From Ascidia mentula (lineage: Eukaryota; Chordata; Ascidiacea; Phlebobranchia; Ascidiidae): a stretch of 64,000 bases of DNA. The stretch lies in NCBI GenBank assembly GCA_947561715.1, contig OX387202.1, positions 10,553,001 to 10,617,000 on the forward strand. Reading direction: 5' to 3'. Below are positions 49,652 to 62,300 of the stretch, one piece after another. The notes beneath the pieces were generated by a model. That model did no database searches and was not told the origin of the DNA. It worked only from the letters and a program-made list of their open reading frames with translations. How positions within the stretch are numbered: the stretch's first letter is position 1; each line of letters opens with the position of its first letter. The translations under genes were made by a program, and so were the position numbers.

Positions 49652-49765
49652 CATAAGAACATGTGCGTTGTGTTGACGATATCGAAGCCGCAGGACATTT
49701 TTTAAAAACTGCATGTATTCACACGTGCAAGTTCGCAGAGCATCGTAAAACATCAAATCTTGACA
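49652..49765 (-). pseudogene. Sulfotransfer_4 exon relic 4
   Basis: Duplicate of 39531-39640, more decayed in the YPWDN region. The donor GTAAGT is still present. Confidence 0.6.
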
Positions 49766-51871
49766 TAAAACACCATTTTTTTTAATTTTTGCAACAGAGA
49801 TTTCGCGAATCGAAGAATTAGGCCCAACGTAGTAAAATAGTTATAATATACTCCAGAGCACTTGCCGTGTTTTTTGTCAAAACATGGTATGTACTCTTGA
49901 GTACTTTTGAGCGCCACCAGTCATTTATTTTGTACTAAGTAAAAGTCGAAAGATGTCGCTCACGATAAAGTAGTGTCCAAGGATTTTTGCCCTGGTTAGG
50001 TTCTAGTCCCGGTGTGGTAAAAACAAAAAAAAAATTGAAATATTTTTGGTAAACCTCAATTTGTTCGCCATATATGATATGCGATTTATATATTGTTTCA
50101 CAAACAAACGTATACATTGAATACACAGCAAATGGAATGCTCTGGGCATCGACATCGCTACAATTTACAGGAAATAATTTCCATAAAACTGAATATTGGT
50201 AAGAGCCTTTGAATCATCTGCATATGTTCAGAAAACACGACAAAGTTAAAGGCAGTCGCACATTCTAATTTTAACCAATTTTAAGAAGAAATCAAGCACA
50301 TCTAATTTTAACTACAATTTTATTTTAAAAACGCTCTAATTTTAATTCTTAACGCCAAAGTGTGATTATTTAAGTCTGATGACCTGTTCAGTAAGTTATT
50401 TCGGGCAACCTATTTTTTGTTTTTGTGAGTTTTGTGTGTAGCTGTGTTAAAATTCTGAAATTTGAGCACAAATGTGTCCATCAGGCAAACGTCAATACAT
50501 ATTTTTTTTAACTAAACTTCATTAAAAACGATTATGTTTATTTACAAAACATATTTAATTAAATAACAACAAATTAGACGCAACTGACCAGTTAAAGTTC
50601 GGGTGATCAATCTTGATCGACGTGTTCGTCACCAATGTTAACATATACTCGTTTAAACGATGACGTCTTACTGATTATTACGTTACTTTATGTGCAAATA
50701 TCACAGTCGTACTGTAGTGTTCATTCTTACTAATTCGTCCAAACCCTGACGCAGTTTGATTGGCATCATCATTACAATAGCATCACGTCAGTTGTGACAG
50801 TACCTGTTCGAGATGTCGAAATATCTTTAAATTGCGTTGAGCGCACCGGAAAATGCTGCTCGATGCTTGAATTCTGAACATCATGTCCATCAAATTAAAC
50901 CTAAACTATGTTTCTCCAATACAAACTATTGTTGGACAGTCAGACAACATTTCAAATCCATGTTAAAAGAGTTTTGGTCAAAGATTAGTACAAATCACAT
51001 CAATAGAATTATTGACTTTGCGGATAGCTTGGTATAACCATTATTATAACTATTAATTTTGACTATGTTTTATATTAACTAAAGTATTGTGTAAAACGAT
51101 TCATTAACCTTTCTTTTGACATAGGTGGCTGAAAAGAGTGTTTCATTTTCTACTTTGATTTTGATGGTAGTAAATAATTCCACTGACACACGGACTCTTC
51201 TATGCCCCGGGGAGAAAACGATTGCGGGAATAAAAACACCTGGCAGACTAACACCTCACAAACTTTATTTCCTTTTTTTAATCATTTCTTTGCCATGATG
51301 AAGCTGGCGACTCGACATCTGGTCAAATAATTGCAGGGTCAGCAGTGAAAAGGAAATAAATGAGAAGCTTATTTCGTAAGAGATATTGGTTGGGTAAGTT
51401 TATTTTTCAGAATATGAGTTCTGAACATTTATTTGGAATGAGGGTGTATACAGGTTGAATCGAGTACATTCGATGCAAGAGAATAATTTTTGGCGTGAAG
51501 TTGATTTTTAATTTGCGTTTTGCCCATTCGTACCAGTGTAGACAGTGTGATTTGTCCCACGTCCCACTGACTTCATAAAAGGGGAGTTCAATTTGCCAAA
51601 TCATATCTCGCAGTGGGAATGGATAGGAAAGCCTAATATTGTAACGTATGCTGCATGGAAAATGCAGAACTTCGCCTCCTTCAGAAATAGCATTGTAAAT
51701 AAACGAAATTTCTACGCTAATTCACAGAGTTATTGTTATGAGTAAGTTAATGAAAACGGCATTTAGAATTGACAATGTTAAATTGTGTAATTCAGGAATA
51801 AGCATATACGAATTTGTATTTAAACGAATGTTTTGTATATGTTCATATTGTGTAATCCAGACGTTGCGATA

Positions 51872-53026
51872 ATGGCGCAAATTCAGGAAAAATGTAATGG
51901 TAAGAATATGTTTGGCGTTTATTGTTTAAAACTACTGAAAAAAAATCTTTAACACAAACACTTCTAGCACCGAATCTTGGCTACTCCCATGAACAAAGTT
52001 CATCGTCCAACAGTTATTCTCATCATGATGAAGAAATATGTAAGAAACAAAGACCTTACTTAAAACAAAGAAAAGAGGATCTACGGATAGAAACCCAAGA
52101 TAAAATTGTCGCAACAACGTCAGAAATCGAAACATACTCTGATGGTGATTTTGATAAAATTAATGTTTCCGAAACACGAATCAATAAAAACCAAACAGTA
52201 AGCTGGGAAATTAATTCGGAAAATTCAATTCATTTCGAAGTATCCGACAATGCATGAGCCAGCTCCTGGAACTTCCAAAATAAACGAAGAAATGACTTCC
52301 GAGCGAAAATCCAAACGAACAAAAACAAAGGGGTTGAAGGATGGAAAGCACAAATGTGATTTATGCAATAAGTTTTACAGCAGCAAACCTTCGCTGAACA
52401 TCCACCGTCGTATTATTCACAAACAATTTTGGAAAGACCGATGTAAAATATGTGAGAAGACTTTCTACTGCAAGCAGGTCTTCAAAGACCACACGGACCT
52501 GCATTTAGGTGTGAAGTCACACCGTTGCGATATTTGCGAAAAATCCTACACCTACATTTCCAGCCTTAAATCGCACATTACTGTGGTTCACCACAAGCAA
52601 AAACCTCACGAATGCAAATTGTGCGGAAAAAGTTTCCCATATAAATCCGTTCTTGGAACGCACATGAGATCTCATACCGGCGAGACGCCATATTCGTGTC
52701 CTGTGTGCGATAAAAATTTCATACATTCCAATCATATGAAGCGACATATTGACCACCTCCACCTGGGAAAATCCGTTAAAGCAAAGAAAGTATATCCAAA
52801 GTACAACCAGCACCAAGAATTCAGGTGCCAAATATGCGATAAAATCTACACAACGAAATCAAACTTAGATATTCATGTCCAGGCCGTTCACTACATGCTT
52901 AAGCCACATGCCTGTTCTATTTGTGGAAGGTGTTTCGCCACCACATCATCACGAAATTCCCACACAAAAACACATGACAAGAAGGTCAAGAGGAAAGCAT
53001 TGGTAACTCCTAAATCAAGAAAATAA
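51872..53026 (+). pseudogene. ZF-C: zinc-finger copy with a 5-nt deletion
   Basis: Exon 1 is 51872-51899, the intron 51900-51967 and exon 2 starts at 51968. Relative to ZF-A, five bases (CAGAT) are missing at about 52255. This gives TGA at 52255-52257, ahead of all fingers. From the ATG at 52250, in the other frame, all seven fingers are open to 53026 (258 residues). Reinitiation could give a finger-only protein, but the normal product is lost. By eye the finger region is closer to ZF-A than to ZF-B. Confidence 0.75.
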
Positions 53027-53394
53027 ATTGTGATATTCAGAAGGATGATTTAAAGCATTACCTGATTACCTGTTTGGTAAATATTTAAAGCTAAGTTGTT
53101 TCTTTGAAATATGGGTAAAACAATATGTTAAAAGTGAGTAGTCACCATCAATTCTGTCACTCCAATCAAAAATAATGTATTTGCGATGCAGTATTCAAAT
53201 GTTTGTGCTAAAATAAGTTTTCCATTTAAGGTTTTTTCCGTAGTTCTGTACATAAATGTTAACTTTGAGTTAAAAATTTTTTATATTACTATAGGTATAA
53301 CCCGCAAGTCTTGAAATTAGCTTTCTGGTGCAAATTTCATTACATTGCTATTGTGCAATTTTCAACAATTGTTTATGTTTGTTTATTGTTCTTG

Positions 53395-53461
53395 GAAAGC
53401 ATATTCGTGCAATGTATGCGATAAAAATTATAAACATTCCAATATATTTACTGCATACACC
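53395..53461 (+). pseudogene. Truncated zinc-finger fragment downstream of ZF-C
   Basis: Only the start of the fragment seen at 1735-2000 remains (YSCNVCDKNYKHSNIFTAYT). It runs straight into LINE sequence at about 53461. Confidence 0.65.
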
Positions 53462-54782
53462 GGGGACTGCGAGGATGAGGGACGTTTTTTTTTATCGAGG
53501 GTCGCCCCGCGCGCCACGATGCAATCTCTACTTGCATATTTCTCGAAATACGCCCCGACACTTCGCGGGTGGAAGCTTTTTGATGACTTCGGTCTATATG
53601 GAGGCAGACGAGTTATCGTCATGAAGGCCTCAGTGTTATGAGGGAGAATCCGATTCCCGAGAGTCTGCGCCTCGGTAGAATATTTCTTGAAATCAAATAT
53701 AACGGTCAGCCCAGAAAATTTTGCGCTGAAATGGGCCACACGAAAAGCGATTGCCCCAGCTTCGCGAAGCATGGAGAAGACCATAAACGGGCCGCAGCTG
53801 CAAAAGGTGGCAACACTGACGATAACGCGCAGAACGCACAAGCCGACGCCCCTCCCTCTGAAAGCGACGGACCCTCCCGCTGAAAGCAAAGATAAGAAGG
53901 CGCCAGTGGCGAAAGCGCACGACGCCACAACGTCAGGTCTGGCAGGTGATGTTGTGCCAGCCCCAATCGAAGAAGTATCAGCTGAAGTCGTGCCACCTGT
54001 GCACCTGCATGTGCCAGATACGACAACTGACGTCACCGATAACATTGAGTCAGGTGTAAATTGTAAGGTGACCGACGCCCCTCCGTAAACTGTGGCGACT
54101 GACGTCACACCTGGTCAATGCAAAGAAGTGACTGCTGACGTCGGTGACTCTGCGTCGCTGACTGTGACGGCTGACGTCACCCAAAGCGGCGCGAAGCCAT
54201 CAGAGGCGCAACCCTCTAGCGCTACAACGGTACTCGTGCAAGGCCAACTGAAGACACCAGAGTCGGTGCTTCACAGCATGCCAAAGCCAGTGTTGGCTAA
54301 CACCGCCCCAACCCAAACCAACAGCGTGCAACCACCTCCATCAGCAACATCCACCCCCAAGTCAAACCGCAACGAAGGATTCACGGAAGTTCGCTCCCGC
54401 AAACGGAAGACGATGCCAACCACCCCAAAGTCAAAGAAGGGACCTTGCTGCAGTATACAGTATACACAACAGGCGAGAGTATTAAATGCCTTTCTGACAA
54501 CTTGCACCTAATGAGCAGATTTGGTAATTGGGCCTCAGAAGAGGCTTACCTCAGCCTTTCACGCTATCTGAACATTAAATGTCAGCGACTCTTAAAGCAT
54601 GTACTTGCGGATCAAGCTACAACCTTGCGCCGGGAGAGAAATTAGTGTGCAGTTGTAAAGCAGCAATACTAAATGATTTTAATGCATCGCGTTTTTAATC
54701 AACCGCAACCCCATTGCTTTGTCCCGTTCTTGTTTATTTTCTGTTACCCCCCTTTTTTGTTGTCTTGTTTTAATTTCTTACA

Positions 54783-55476
54783 ATGGCGTCGTATTTAAAG
54801 ATTTGTACCCATAATGTTATCGGCCTTGGCCAAGCCCCCAAGAGTAAAGCCCTGTCCCGGTACCTTTCCTCTTTAAAGTTTGACATTTTTTGCCTCCAAG
54901 AAACTTATTCTACCCCCCAAACCAAATCCCTGTGGAAGTCCGAATGGACTTCTGACCCCATCCTCTTAAACTCGACACCTCCAAAAGGCCCAGCCTGCGG
55001 GGTTGTCGCAGTTCTTCTAAACTCCTACAATCTTCGAATTCTTAACTCCGTTTCTGACTCTGACGGTTGCAGTCGACATTTCAACCCTGACCCACACCTT
55101 TCACTTTGATAACATATACTTTGATAACACTTTGATAACAATCACTACATTCTCAACAACAAATTCTTTGATTCTATCTACCCCTTACATTTATTTTACC
55201 CACCCCATTGTATTTACTGGTGACTTTAATTGTGTAACTGACCCTACCTTGGACAAACATCTCCCAGTACCCAATCGACAGCCCAGCTACAACTTTTTAA
55301 AATTATTAACAACTTTTAACCTACAGGATTCCTTTTGGCTTCTTCACCCAAACCTCTGCCAATTTTCCCGCCGTGTCCTAAATACACAGTCCAGAATTGA
55401 TAGAATTTATCTTTCCTCTTCGTTAATTCCCAACCAACATTTATTTACCCCATGCCCCTTTTCGGATCATGATTAA
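54783..55476 (+). pseudogene. LINE ORF2 APE-like endonuclease remnant
   Basis: The first frame (54783-55109) holds KICTHNVIGLG, the N-terminal Asn motif, and FDIFCLQETYS with the catalytic Glu. A second frame (55132-55476) holds FTGDFNCVTD (the GDFN motif), QSRIDRIYLSSSL and a closing FSDHD (the SDH motif). The domain therefore has all key motifs but is split between two frames near 55110. Confidence 0.8.
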
Positions 55477-56315
55477 GTATCGGTTTCCGTTAACCTTATC
55501 TCTGCCCCACCCAGGGGACGAGGTACCTGGAAAAATTACACTAAAACCCTTCACGATCCTCTTTTTCGCTTCGATTTCCACCGCTTTTACCCTCTATGGG
55601 AAACTCTGCACCTTTCCACTCTAACCCCATGGTCTTTTGGCTAACTCTTAAATTTAAATTTAAATCATTGATAAAATCTCACTCGAAACGCCTGGCTCAA
55701 GAATCCCGAGATCAAACCTATACCCTGCAGCAACAACTCGACACCGCCCGCCAAATTCTCAACGACAACCCCTCTTCTGAAAACTTCCGTTCTTTCCAAT
55801 CTATCAAAAAAACCCTAAATACTCTTTACCTTTTCTAAATCCCGTTCTTTTATTCTAAAACCTCTTTCCTCCGACTTCAACTTTAAAAATATAATTGATC
55901 AATTTCTTTACTTCCAACTTCTACCCTCACGCCTCCACAGTCCTATACTCGAGCTTCAAGACACTCATGGTCTCCCTCTTTCTACCCCCAAGGAACTTCT
56001 TTCCCACACCCAGCAATTCTTCGAAACTCTCCATTCTGATCAACACCTTCCAGCACCCGATCCTTCTAATTTATTTGTTAAAACTCCTTTAAAAGTAATA
56101 TCAGATCAATTCCTTGTAACCTTATCGAAGCCCACCACACTGCACGAAGTAAGAAAAACACTTCCCTTTTTCCTTCTTATCTTACCCTTATCTTCAAGAA
56201 AAATGACCCCACTCTCCTGAATAAATTAAAGATCCATTTATCTGTTAAACACTGATCTTAAAATTCTTCACAAACTTTTCAACATAAGACTCAAACCCTT
56301 TATACCCGAAAGTCT

Positions 56316-56603
56316 TTGTTCAAACCAATTCGCTCATCCACATCCGACGCAACTTCACTCTTACGCGATCTTCACCACCACGCATCCTCCATCAATTTGG
56401 ACACTTTCCTCATTTCCTTAGATGTTCAAAAAGCCTTCGATTCTGTTTCATTCTCCTGGTTACTTCTTCAGTTAACTTTCAAACGCTTTCCAACTTGCTT
56501 TACTAATTACCTTCAACAAGTCAATCGCTTACGCCTAAGACGTCACTCTAGTGGTGGCTCATCGGCACTCCCTCACCAAAGCCCTCGGCCTCGATTTTGC
56601 TAA
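56316..56603 (+). pseudogene. LINE reverse-transcriptase remnant
   Basis: FLISLDVQKAFDSVSFSWLL matches the reverse-transcriptase A block of L1/Tx1 elements (LDQEKAFD in relatives), with one catalytic Asp present. The expected YADD block is not readable and the rest of the palm and thumb is missing or shifted. Confidence 0.75.
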
Positions 56604-57084
56604 ATTCTTTGGTTTAAAACTCAACCCCACCAAAACCTAAGCGATTGCCATCCTTCGACCTCCCCTTGACCACCCAACCTTATGTAATATAAAGTGGAAA
56701 CCTAAATCGATAAACCCGTTAAATACCCCAATAGGCGCACCATCAGACATTACCGCGACATGGCACAAAGCAATCACCTCTTTGCAATCCCATGCCAAAT
56801 ATATCAGCAACCCGTTTCCTACTTTTGACTCTAAATGCATCTTCTCAAAAACTGTACGTTTACCCCAAATTTCATAATTTGCTAAAACTTACCCCCCTTA
56901 CCCCCCAGCAACTAGATGGTGCCCCCCCCCCAGCAACGAGAACGGATCGACGGCATTGTGGTAAAGTTCGTCGACGGGACAAACAATCCCACCTTGCCAA
57001 TTAACATCCTGGCAGCCGCTGTTACCAACCAATAAATCACAGAAACCGCGCTCTACCGCCCTCTCCCGGACGACACACAAAAAA

Positions 57085-59339
57085 TGTTGTCATTTGCATG
57101 GAGAGACTAATTTATTAAGTATCTGCAATGCGAGCTTTAGAGCGTTTCCGCTCCCTTTTATCGACTACTGGTGAAAAACACTAAAAAGGAGATATAGCAC
57201 ATCAAGAAAAGCACGCAAAAATGGTGAGCCGTCGATTAATTTGGTCCGGTAGCATAATGTTGTTGTCATGGTGATTTTCACGCACATTTGCGTGAGTTAC
57301 GTAATACCTTTTTTTTGAAAGCCTTTTTTCAAAATCCAAGCCTTAATGTCGGGTTTAGTTGCGAGTCGGTAAGCTAACAGGTAAGACAGCAGATATCAAC
57401 AACAAGGTGTCATAAAAAAGGAATGACGTCGAGCAGGCAGTGGGAGTTCTGCAAGTCTAACTCTGCCTGCATATTTCGTTCCGTTACATGTGTTCCAGTG
57501 TGTGAGGAATTAGATCAGGAAACATGCATACTGCTAAATATTTGTCTAACATTCTCTGAGTAGCGTTTATTTTTCTTTTGCATTGGCACGATATACTAGA
57601 AACTTAACTACAGGTAATATTTCCAAAAATATTAGGCTTACAAAAGTTTAGCGTCCCCACATAAAAATGTGCGCTAGAAGAAAGTGTCAAAAGTATACAA
57701 GGACTAAGTTTGTTTTTGAGTAGCAGGAAAAAATGTTTGGGATTAGGCAATTACCAAGACCATCAAACGTTAAATGTGGTATTTAGTTCATGTCACAGAA
57801 AATGGGCCAAAACTCAAAATCATACGTGAATTAGGTTAAATAATAATTAAATATTTAACAATCGAAATTTTCATTATGGTGGGCGGTTACTGTTCGGCGC
57901 AACTAACTGTGACGCAATAGTGGTGATTTTGAGGCGACCAGACAGCCATTAGTCAGACTCAACCACGCAATTGTTAGGTAACCCCTCGCCAGCATGTGCG
58001 ACCGCCCTTTTCTTGATCTGCCATTGGGCTCCAGGGTTGTATATTATAGAACGTGCTACTAAGTCTAATTATATTGTTGCGACTCTCTCCACAAATATGC
58101 AGATTAGTCCCCGGGACAAGATACAGTCAAAATAGGAGGCCTCTGTATTGACCTCCCACCACTGCTATTTAGAAATCACTCGTTACAAAGAAAGTGTTTT
58201 TTTGCACAAAAATACAGATCGCAAACAAACCGGTTCGTGAAGTGTTTGTTTACCCACGAATGTTTCTGAAAAAAAATTTGGTGGTTTGTTCCGTTGTCTT
58301 CTACCGCAGCTTATATTGGAAACGCTGTGTTGTGATGTAAAAAAATAATTTCTATGTGTGAGGCCCATGTTGGCTGTTAAACAAAGGACGCAGGTCGACA
58401 TTTTGCGATCCTTCCATCATAAATACTGAAATGTCAATGGCATAAAATCATGAAGAATGTTAATGCGACAAATCCACGCCCGATGTCAATTAACCCAGTT
58501 TGTTTCCTGCCTTAATCCAGGGTATGTGGATGGGACGCCTGTCAGGAATGAATACGATCCTCAATTTTAATGCGTGTGACAATTATAGAAATAAGTGACA
58601 ATATTTCAGTGATAATGAAATTAATGTACGCACTTCCCTTAATTAATGCTACGCACATGTTGCAACATATCCTTCGCATTCACCTGTAATCAAAATTAAA
58701 TGCAGTAAATGCCTGATAAAAATGAGTTCCAGGAAAAATTCATCAACAAGACAAGCATTGAACGACCACCATTTTGGAATTGCTGCAGGATCGGTGTTAA
58801 TTAACACGTCCGTTTGAGCGAAGCGCATTCGAAATCGCTTCAATTGTTCCTGTAGAAGCTGTTGGAATCCCAAAACATTTCCTTATATTTCTCTGTGTCC
58901 GCTTTTGACATAGATTTAAACAAATAATTTTTAATTATTCTTTAATCCTCTTTAATTATCCCAAAACCAATCGAATTTTAAAAGCTGAAATTCTGTGTCA
59001 AAATACAAAATATAAAAAATGGTTACAAATTTCATTCGTAAAAGACTGATATTAAAATTGATTTGGAATGTTGTTTGCTTGTTTGTAGCAAAGTAATGTT
59101 TTGAATGCACACATGGACATCTTTCTAGCGCTTAAAATAAACAAATATAGACTTAAACATTTCTCACCTCTTGACATTTTTTGTTATTTCCCAACGCTTC
59201 TTTAAAAGCGATTCTACAAATCGTTGGATAAAGTTTAATTGAAAAATTGTCAGAGGATCTTTGGTTGGAGGATCGCATTCAAATAATGGTTTATGAAATC
59301 TTATGTTAATCTGCAGTCGAAGTAGAGAAATCGTGTATA
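57085..59339. other. GPCR2 upstream spacer
   Basis: Single-copy counterpart of 4121-7864, without the internal doubling found there. Non-coding; presumably contains the GPCR2 promoter in its last few hundred bases, which match those before GPCR1. Confidence 0.5.
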
Positions 59340-62300
59340 ATGCTGAAATTGTTGCTGATGTTTGTGTTAATCGGATGGGCGGAAGGTGAATGTCCGGGTG
59401 AGGACACAAGTTTGGCCCCTCTTCCTATCACAAGTAAGTGTTGCTTTTTTGCATGAACAACTGTTCGTTTTATTTTTGTTAATAATTGCTGTTTAACTAA
59501 ATTTAACTACTTTAAGTCACTTTCTGATAAATGAACACAACCTACATTTATGCTTTGTTTTAAACTTCACAATAATTCAAAAAACTTTAAACTTGTAACA
59601 GAAGATGAAAAGCTACCGGTTTGTCAAGTCCCATATCGTGACTCAAACTGCACTTGTCCCTCGGCCATGTTCGAATGTGCTCGTCATAAGATCGGTAAAG
59701 TCGGATCGAGTCAACCTGGATGTATTGAGTGGTCGCAAATAAATGACGAACAAAACAACTGTGGAGATTGGAGTGATGAGTTAAGTGATGTTTGTCCTGA
59801 TAAAAGATTTCAGTGCGATTGTTTTACCACAACATGTCCCGGAAGTAATGGATGTTTGAAAAATAATGAGCAATGTGATGGAAGAATGAATTGTTTAGAC
59901 GGCAGTGATGAATTTAACTGCACTTCATGTCCTGCTGATAAGTTTGAGTGTCCATGTTACAAAACTAAAAATTGCTCCTCGCTATTTGGTGGTTGTATCG
60001 ATAAATTTTGGCAATGCGATGGATGGAATAACTGTGGAGATTGGAGCGATGAGGTTAACTGTACATGTCCAGCTGATATATTTGAGTGTTCATGTTACAA
60101 GACGAAAAACTGTACGTCCGGATTTGGTTGGTTCAGTAAATCAGTACAATGCGATGGATGGAATGACTGTGGAGATTGGAGTGATGAGGTTAACTGCACA
60201 TGTCCAGCTGATAGATTTGAGTGTCCATGTTACAAAAACAAAAACTGCTCGTCTTGGAGTGCTGGCTGCATCAGACAATCTTTGCAATGCGATAGAATTA
60301 ATCACTGCGGAGATTGGAGTGATGAGGTTAACTGCACGAATGAAGGTAAATTTGAGTGTTCTTGTGTTGGAGCAAAACCGTGCCTCGGAATGGATTCAAA
60401 TAGCATTGACCGATCTTTGTTGTGTAACGGAAAAGCTGACTGCATTGATGGAAGTGATGAGACACATTCTAGCTGTAACTGCTCTGGTACTTACGCCAGA
60501 TGTCCATGTAATACAAATAACACACAATGCTCATCGAACGATAGATGTATACCTTTTAACTGGATAAATGATACCTTCGTAGATTGTGTTGATGAAACTG
60601 ACGAAATTTGCTCATTTTTCAACATTACATGTCAATCTTGTCATATGATGGCTCTAACATGCCCAAGTGAAAAGGATGCCAGAAATCTTATACATACGAC
60701 TGATCCATATACGTGCAATGATGTTGTTAGTAAAACGTGCGCTTCTGATGTTCATAATTGTGAAGTTGATAAAGCTATTTGTACAATTTCAACATGCCGT
60801 GAATCCTGCAAAAACGTTTTTTTCTGTGAAAATCAACAACTTATTGCAAGTGAATACTTTTGTGACACGCAAGCTGGTTATGGCTGCAAGGACAAAAGTG
60901 ACGAAATTTGTCATGGGTTTGGGTTTAAATGTTCTGGGTCAACAAGGAAAGGTGTTTGCGTTTTACCTCAAACCAACGTCTACGATTCAGTGGCTCAATG
61001 TTCTGACAGTTCAGATATTTGTTTCCTCAATGGACAGTTTAGATGTTTCCAGTGTTTGGACAGAAAATTGATAGTTTCAAGCAAGCAAGTCTGTGACGGT
61101 GTGCTGGATTGCTTCGATATGTCAGATGAATGTTTGTGTAAAAATCAAACATTGTGTTGCGATATAGTTGGAGATTGTGCACACAACCAAATGCATGGTA
61201 AGAACAGTTCAAGATTTGTGAACCAAGGAAAGGTGTTGTGTAACACAAGTGTAAAATGCGTCAACCAAACTAACACAAAATATTGTTCAACTGCCACGGC
61301 ATCAGTGCAAAGTGAGTGTATAGCAGATGGCAGAATTTCCATACAAAAAAATATGGGTAATGATTCGATGTGCGTTACAGTTATGACGCAATTGTTTACA
61401 TCATATTATTCTACAGTGATAGCTGAACTATACTATCCTTTGTGGTGTGATGGATCTGTCAAAGACGCTATCGGAGTTATCGGCGAACGTTTTTGTCCTA
61501 ACAGGTTTAAGTGTTTTAGCAATGGAGAAATTAACATAGATAAACAAAGAGTCTGTGATGGAATAATTGATTGCGACGACAAATCAGATGAATTTCTAGA
61601 TCTTTGTAACAATACCCGCTACTACTGCAGAAGTAAAGGAAAGATTTCCATAAATACAGATCATGTTTGTAACGGAATAATTGATTGTGACGACGAATCA
61701 GACGAATTTCTAGATCTTTGTAACAATACCCGCTACTACTGCAGAAGTAAAAGAAAGATTTCCATATATGGAGATCATGTTTGTGACGGAATAATTGATT
61801 GTGACGACGAATCAGATGAAAGCAGGTGTCGCTGTGAAAATACCAGGTTTTATTGCACCAACAAAGATCCTTTATCCGTTGAAATAGGGCTTATACAGAA
61901 CGGAATCAATGACTGCTCAGACGGAAGTGACGAATGTGTTAATTTGGATGAAAACGCTTTTGCAGACGTCAACGAAATGATTGCAAACCAAGTTTATCGA
62001 GGTATCTTCTGGATGACAGGCATCTTAGCAATGGGAGGAAATTCATTTGTATTTGTTACAACCACACTTGATTTGATTAAAGTCAATAAAAATAACAATT
62101 TGTTTATTAATACAAGCGTTTTTGTTCTTAATCTATGCGTTTCTGACCTTCTCATGGGAGTTTATCTACTGGCAGCCATAATACAAGCTACCAGATATTC
62201 TGGATCTTATTGTTTGTTTGATAAACAATGGAGATCAAGTAGCTTGTGTTCAGGACTTGGGGCACTTCAACTGGTATCATCAGAAGCATCAGCACTCACA

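Larger units (their letters stand above)
48200..51871. repeat. ZF-C upstream flank, second copy of 38090-41755
   Basis: Same order of parts as the first copy with small indels: Penelope-like relic, spacer with sulfotransferase exon relic, start of block R (49905-50030), the conserved open stretches (50837-51330), and the zinc-finger 5' flank. Divergence looks low to moderate by eye. Confidence 0.65.
53462..57080 (+). mobile_element. LINE fragment C, the longest copy
   Basis: The 5' part of ORF1 is missing. ORF1 resumes inside its C-terminal half, with a CCHC-like knuckle remnant (FCAEMGHTKSDCPSF near 53720-53765), an Ala/Lys/Asp linker and a Thr/Val/Pro-rich tail ending in SRKRKTMP. ORF2 starts at the ATG at 54783 with an APE-type endonuclease, then a reverse-transcriptase remnant near 56316-56603. 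The C-terminal knuckle kept in LINE A is gone. Several frameshifts and stops break ORF2. The 3' end is near 57080, in the same sequence as LINE A at 4120, so A and C descend from one insertion copied with the locus. Confidence 0.8.

Noticed and set aside
53428-54108. A 226-codon minus-strand open frame over LINE C
   Set aside because: It is antisense to ORF1, whose frame and motifs are on the plus strand and shared with copies A and B.
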